Assembly (NCBI GenBank): GCA_016875975.1
Contig: VGOF01000110.1
Coordinates: 1 to 5,532 of the forward strand
Length of the DNA stretch: 5,532 nucleotides
Source: Chloroflexota bacterium
GTDB lineage: Bacteria > Chloroflexota > Dehalococcoidia > GIF9 > UBA5629
Direction of reading: 5' to 3'
The notes under the pieces were generated by a model. The model was given only the letters and a program-made list of their open reading frames with translations. It made no database searches and was not told the origin of the DNA. Of the stretch, positions 5,488 through 5,532 are shown in pieces. The translations under genes and the position numbers were made by a program. Each line of letters begins with the position of its first letter. The first letter of the stretch is position 1.

Positions 5488-5532
5488 ATGGAAGAACGTA
5501 TCATTGCTTATATTAAACGGCATCCTGTTATT
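5488..5532 (+). CDS. Unidentified protein, first 15 codons (possible DNA-binding)
   Basis: An ATG at 5488 opens a frame that runs to the right edge, encoding MEERIIAYIKRHPVI. An in-frame TAG at 5476-5478 rules out an earlier start. The pattern 'I-x-x-Y-I-x-x-H-P-x-I' resembles the first helix of winged-helix regulators (MarR/ArsR-like), which often read '-ILxYIxxHPG-'. Fifteen residues are too few to assign a family. No Shine-Dalgarno is visible, and the best promoter would give a leaderless message. The gene is divergent from argF and shares its 100-base control region, so a regulator acting on that region is possible but unproven. Confidence 0.5.
   Translation, partial: MEERIIAYIKRHPVI

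Overview
This is an ordinary bacterial housekeeping segment with seven protein-coding genes, two of them cut by the window edges. I think the source is a member of Chloroflexota, probably class Dehalococcoidia. That rests on family resemblance recalled from memory (the unusual GpsA nucleotide-binding loop, the Nudix N-terminus, the gene neighbourhood) and on a base composition a little above 50% GC by eye. It is inference, not a database result.

Layout, left to right. Bases 1-115 (minus strand) hold the first 38 codons of a probable Nudix hydrolase running off the left edge. A divergent intergenic region (116-265) carries a candidate promoter for each neighbour and two short symmetric repeats. 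Bases 266-1354 (plus) encode a complete type I DnaJ co-chaperone. After a 20-base convergent gap comes a block of minus-strand genes. In transcription order they are argF (ornithine carbamoyltransferase), der (double-GTPase ribosome assembly factor), plsY (acyl-phosphate:glycerol-3-phosphate acyltransferase) and gpsA (glycerol-3-phosphate dehydrogenase). The argF promoter region (5388-5487) is shared with a divergent plus-strand gene starting at 5488, of which only 15 codons are present.

How the genes work together. GpsA makes sn-glycerol-3-phosphate and PlsY acylates it, so plsY-gpsA covers the entry to membrane phospholipid synthesis. der overlaps plsY by four bases (ATGA) and is probably translationally coupled to it; der/plsY/gpsA neighbourhoods are familiar from other bacteria. 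argF is separated from der by 84 bases with no convincing terminator, so it may or may not be co-transcribed. DnaJ stands alone here, without dnaK, grpE or hrcA.

I found no mobile element, CRISPR array, RNA gene or obviously new multi-gene system. The points most worth a second look are: an ornithine carbamoyltransferase whose usual HCLP motif reads HPMP; a GpsA whose GxGxxG loop lacks the middle glycine; two outward-facing genes whose best promoters leave almost no 5' leader; and a 13-bp perfect palindrome over the argF -35 region. Two start codons were moved from the longest open frame: der to the ATG at 4391 and argF to the GTG at 5387.
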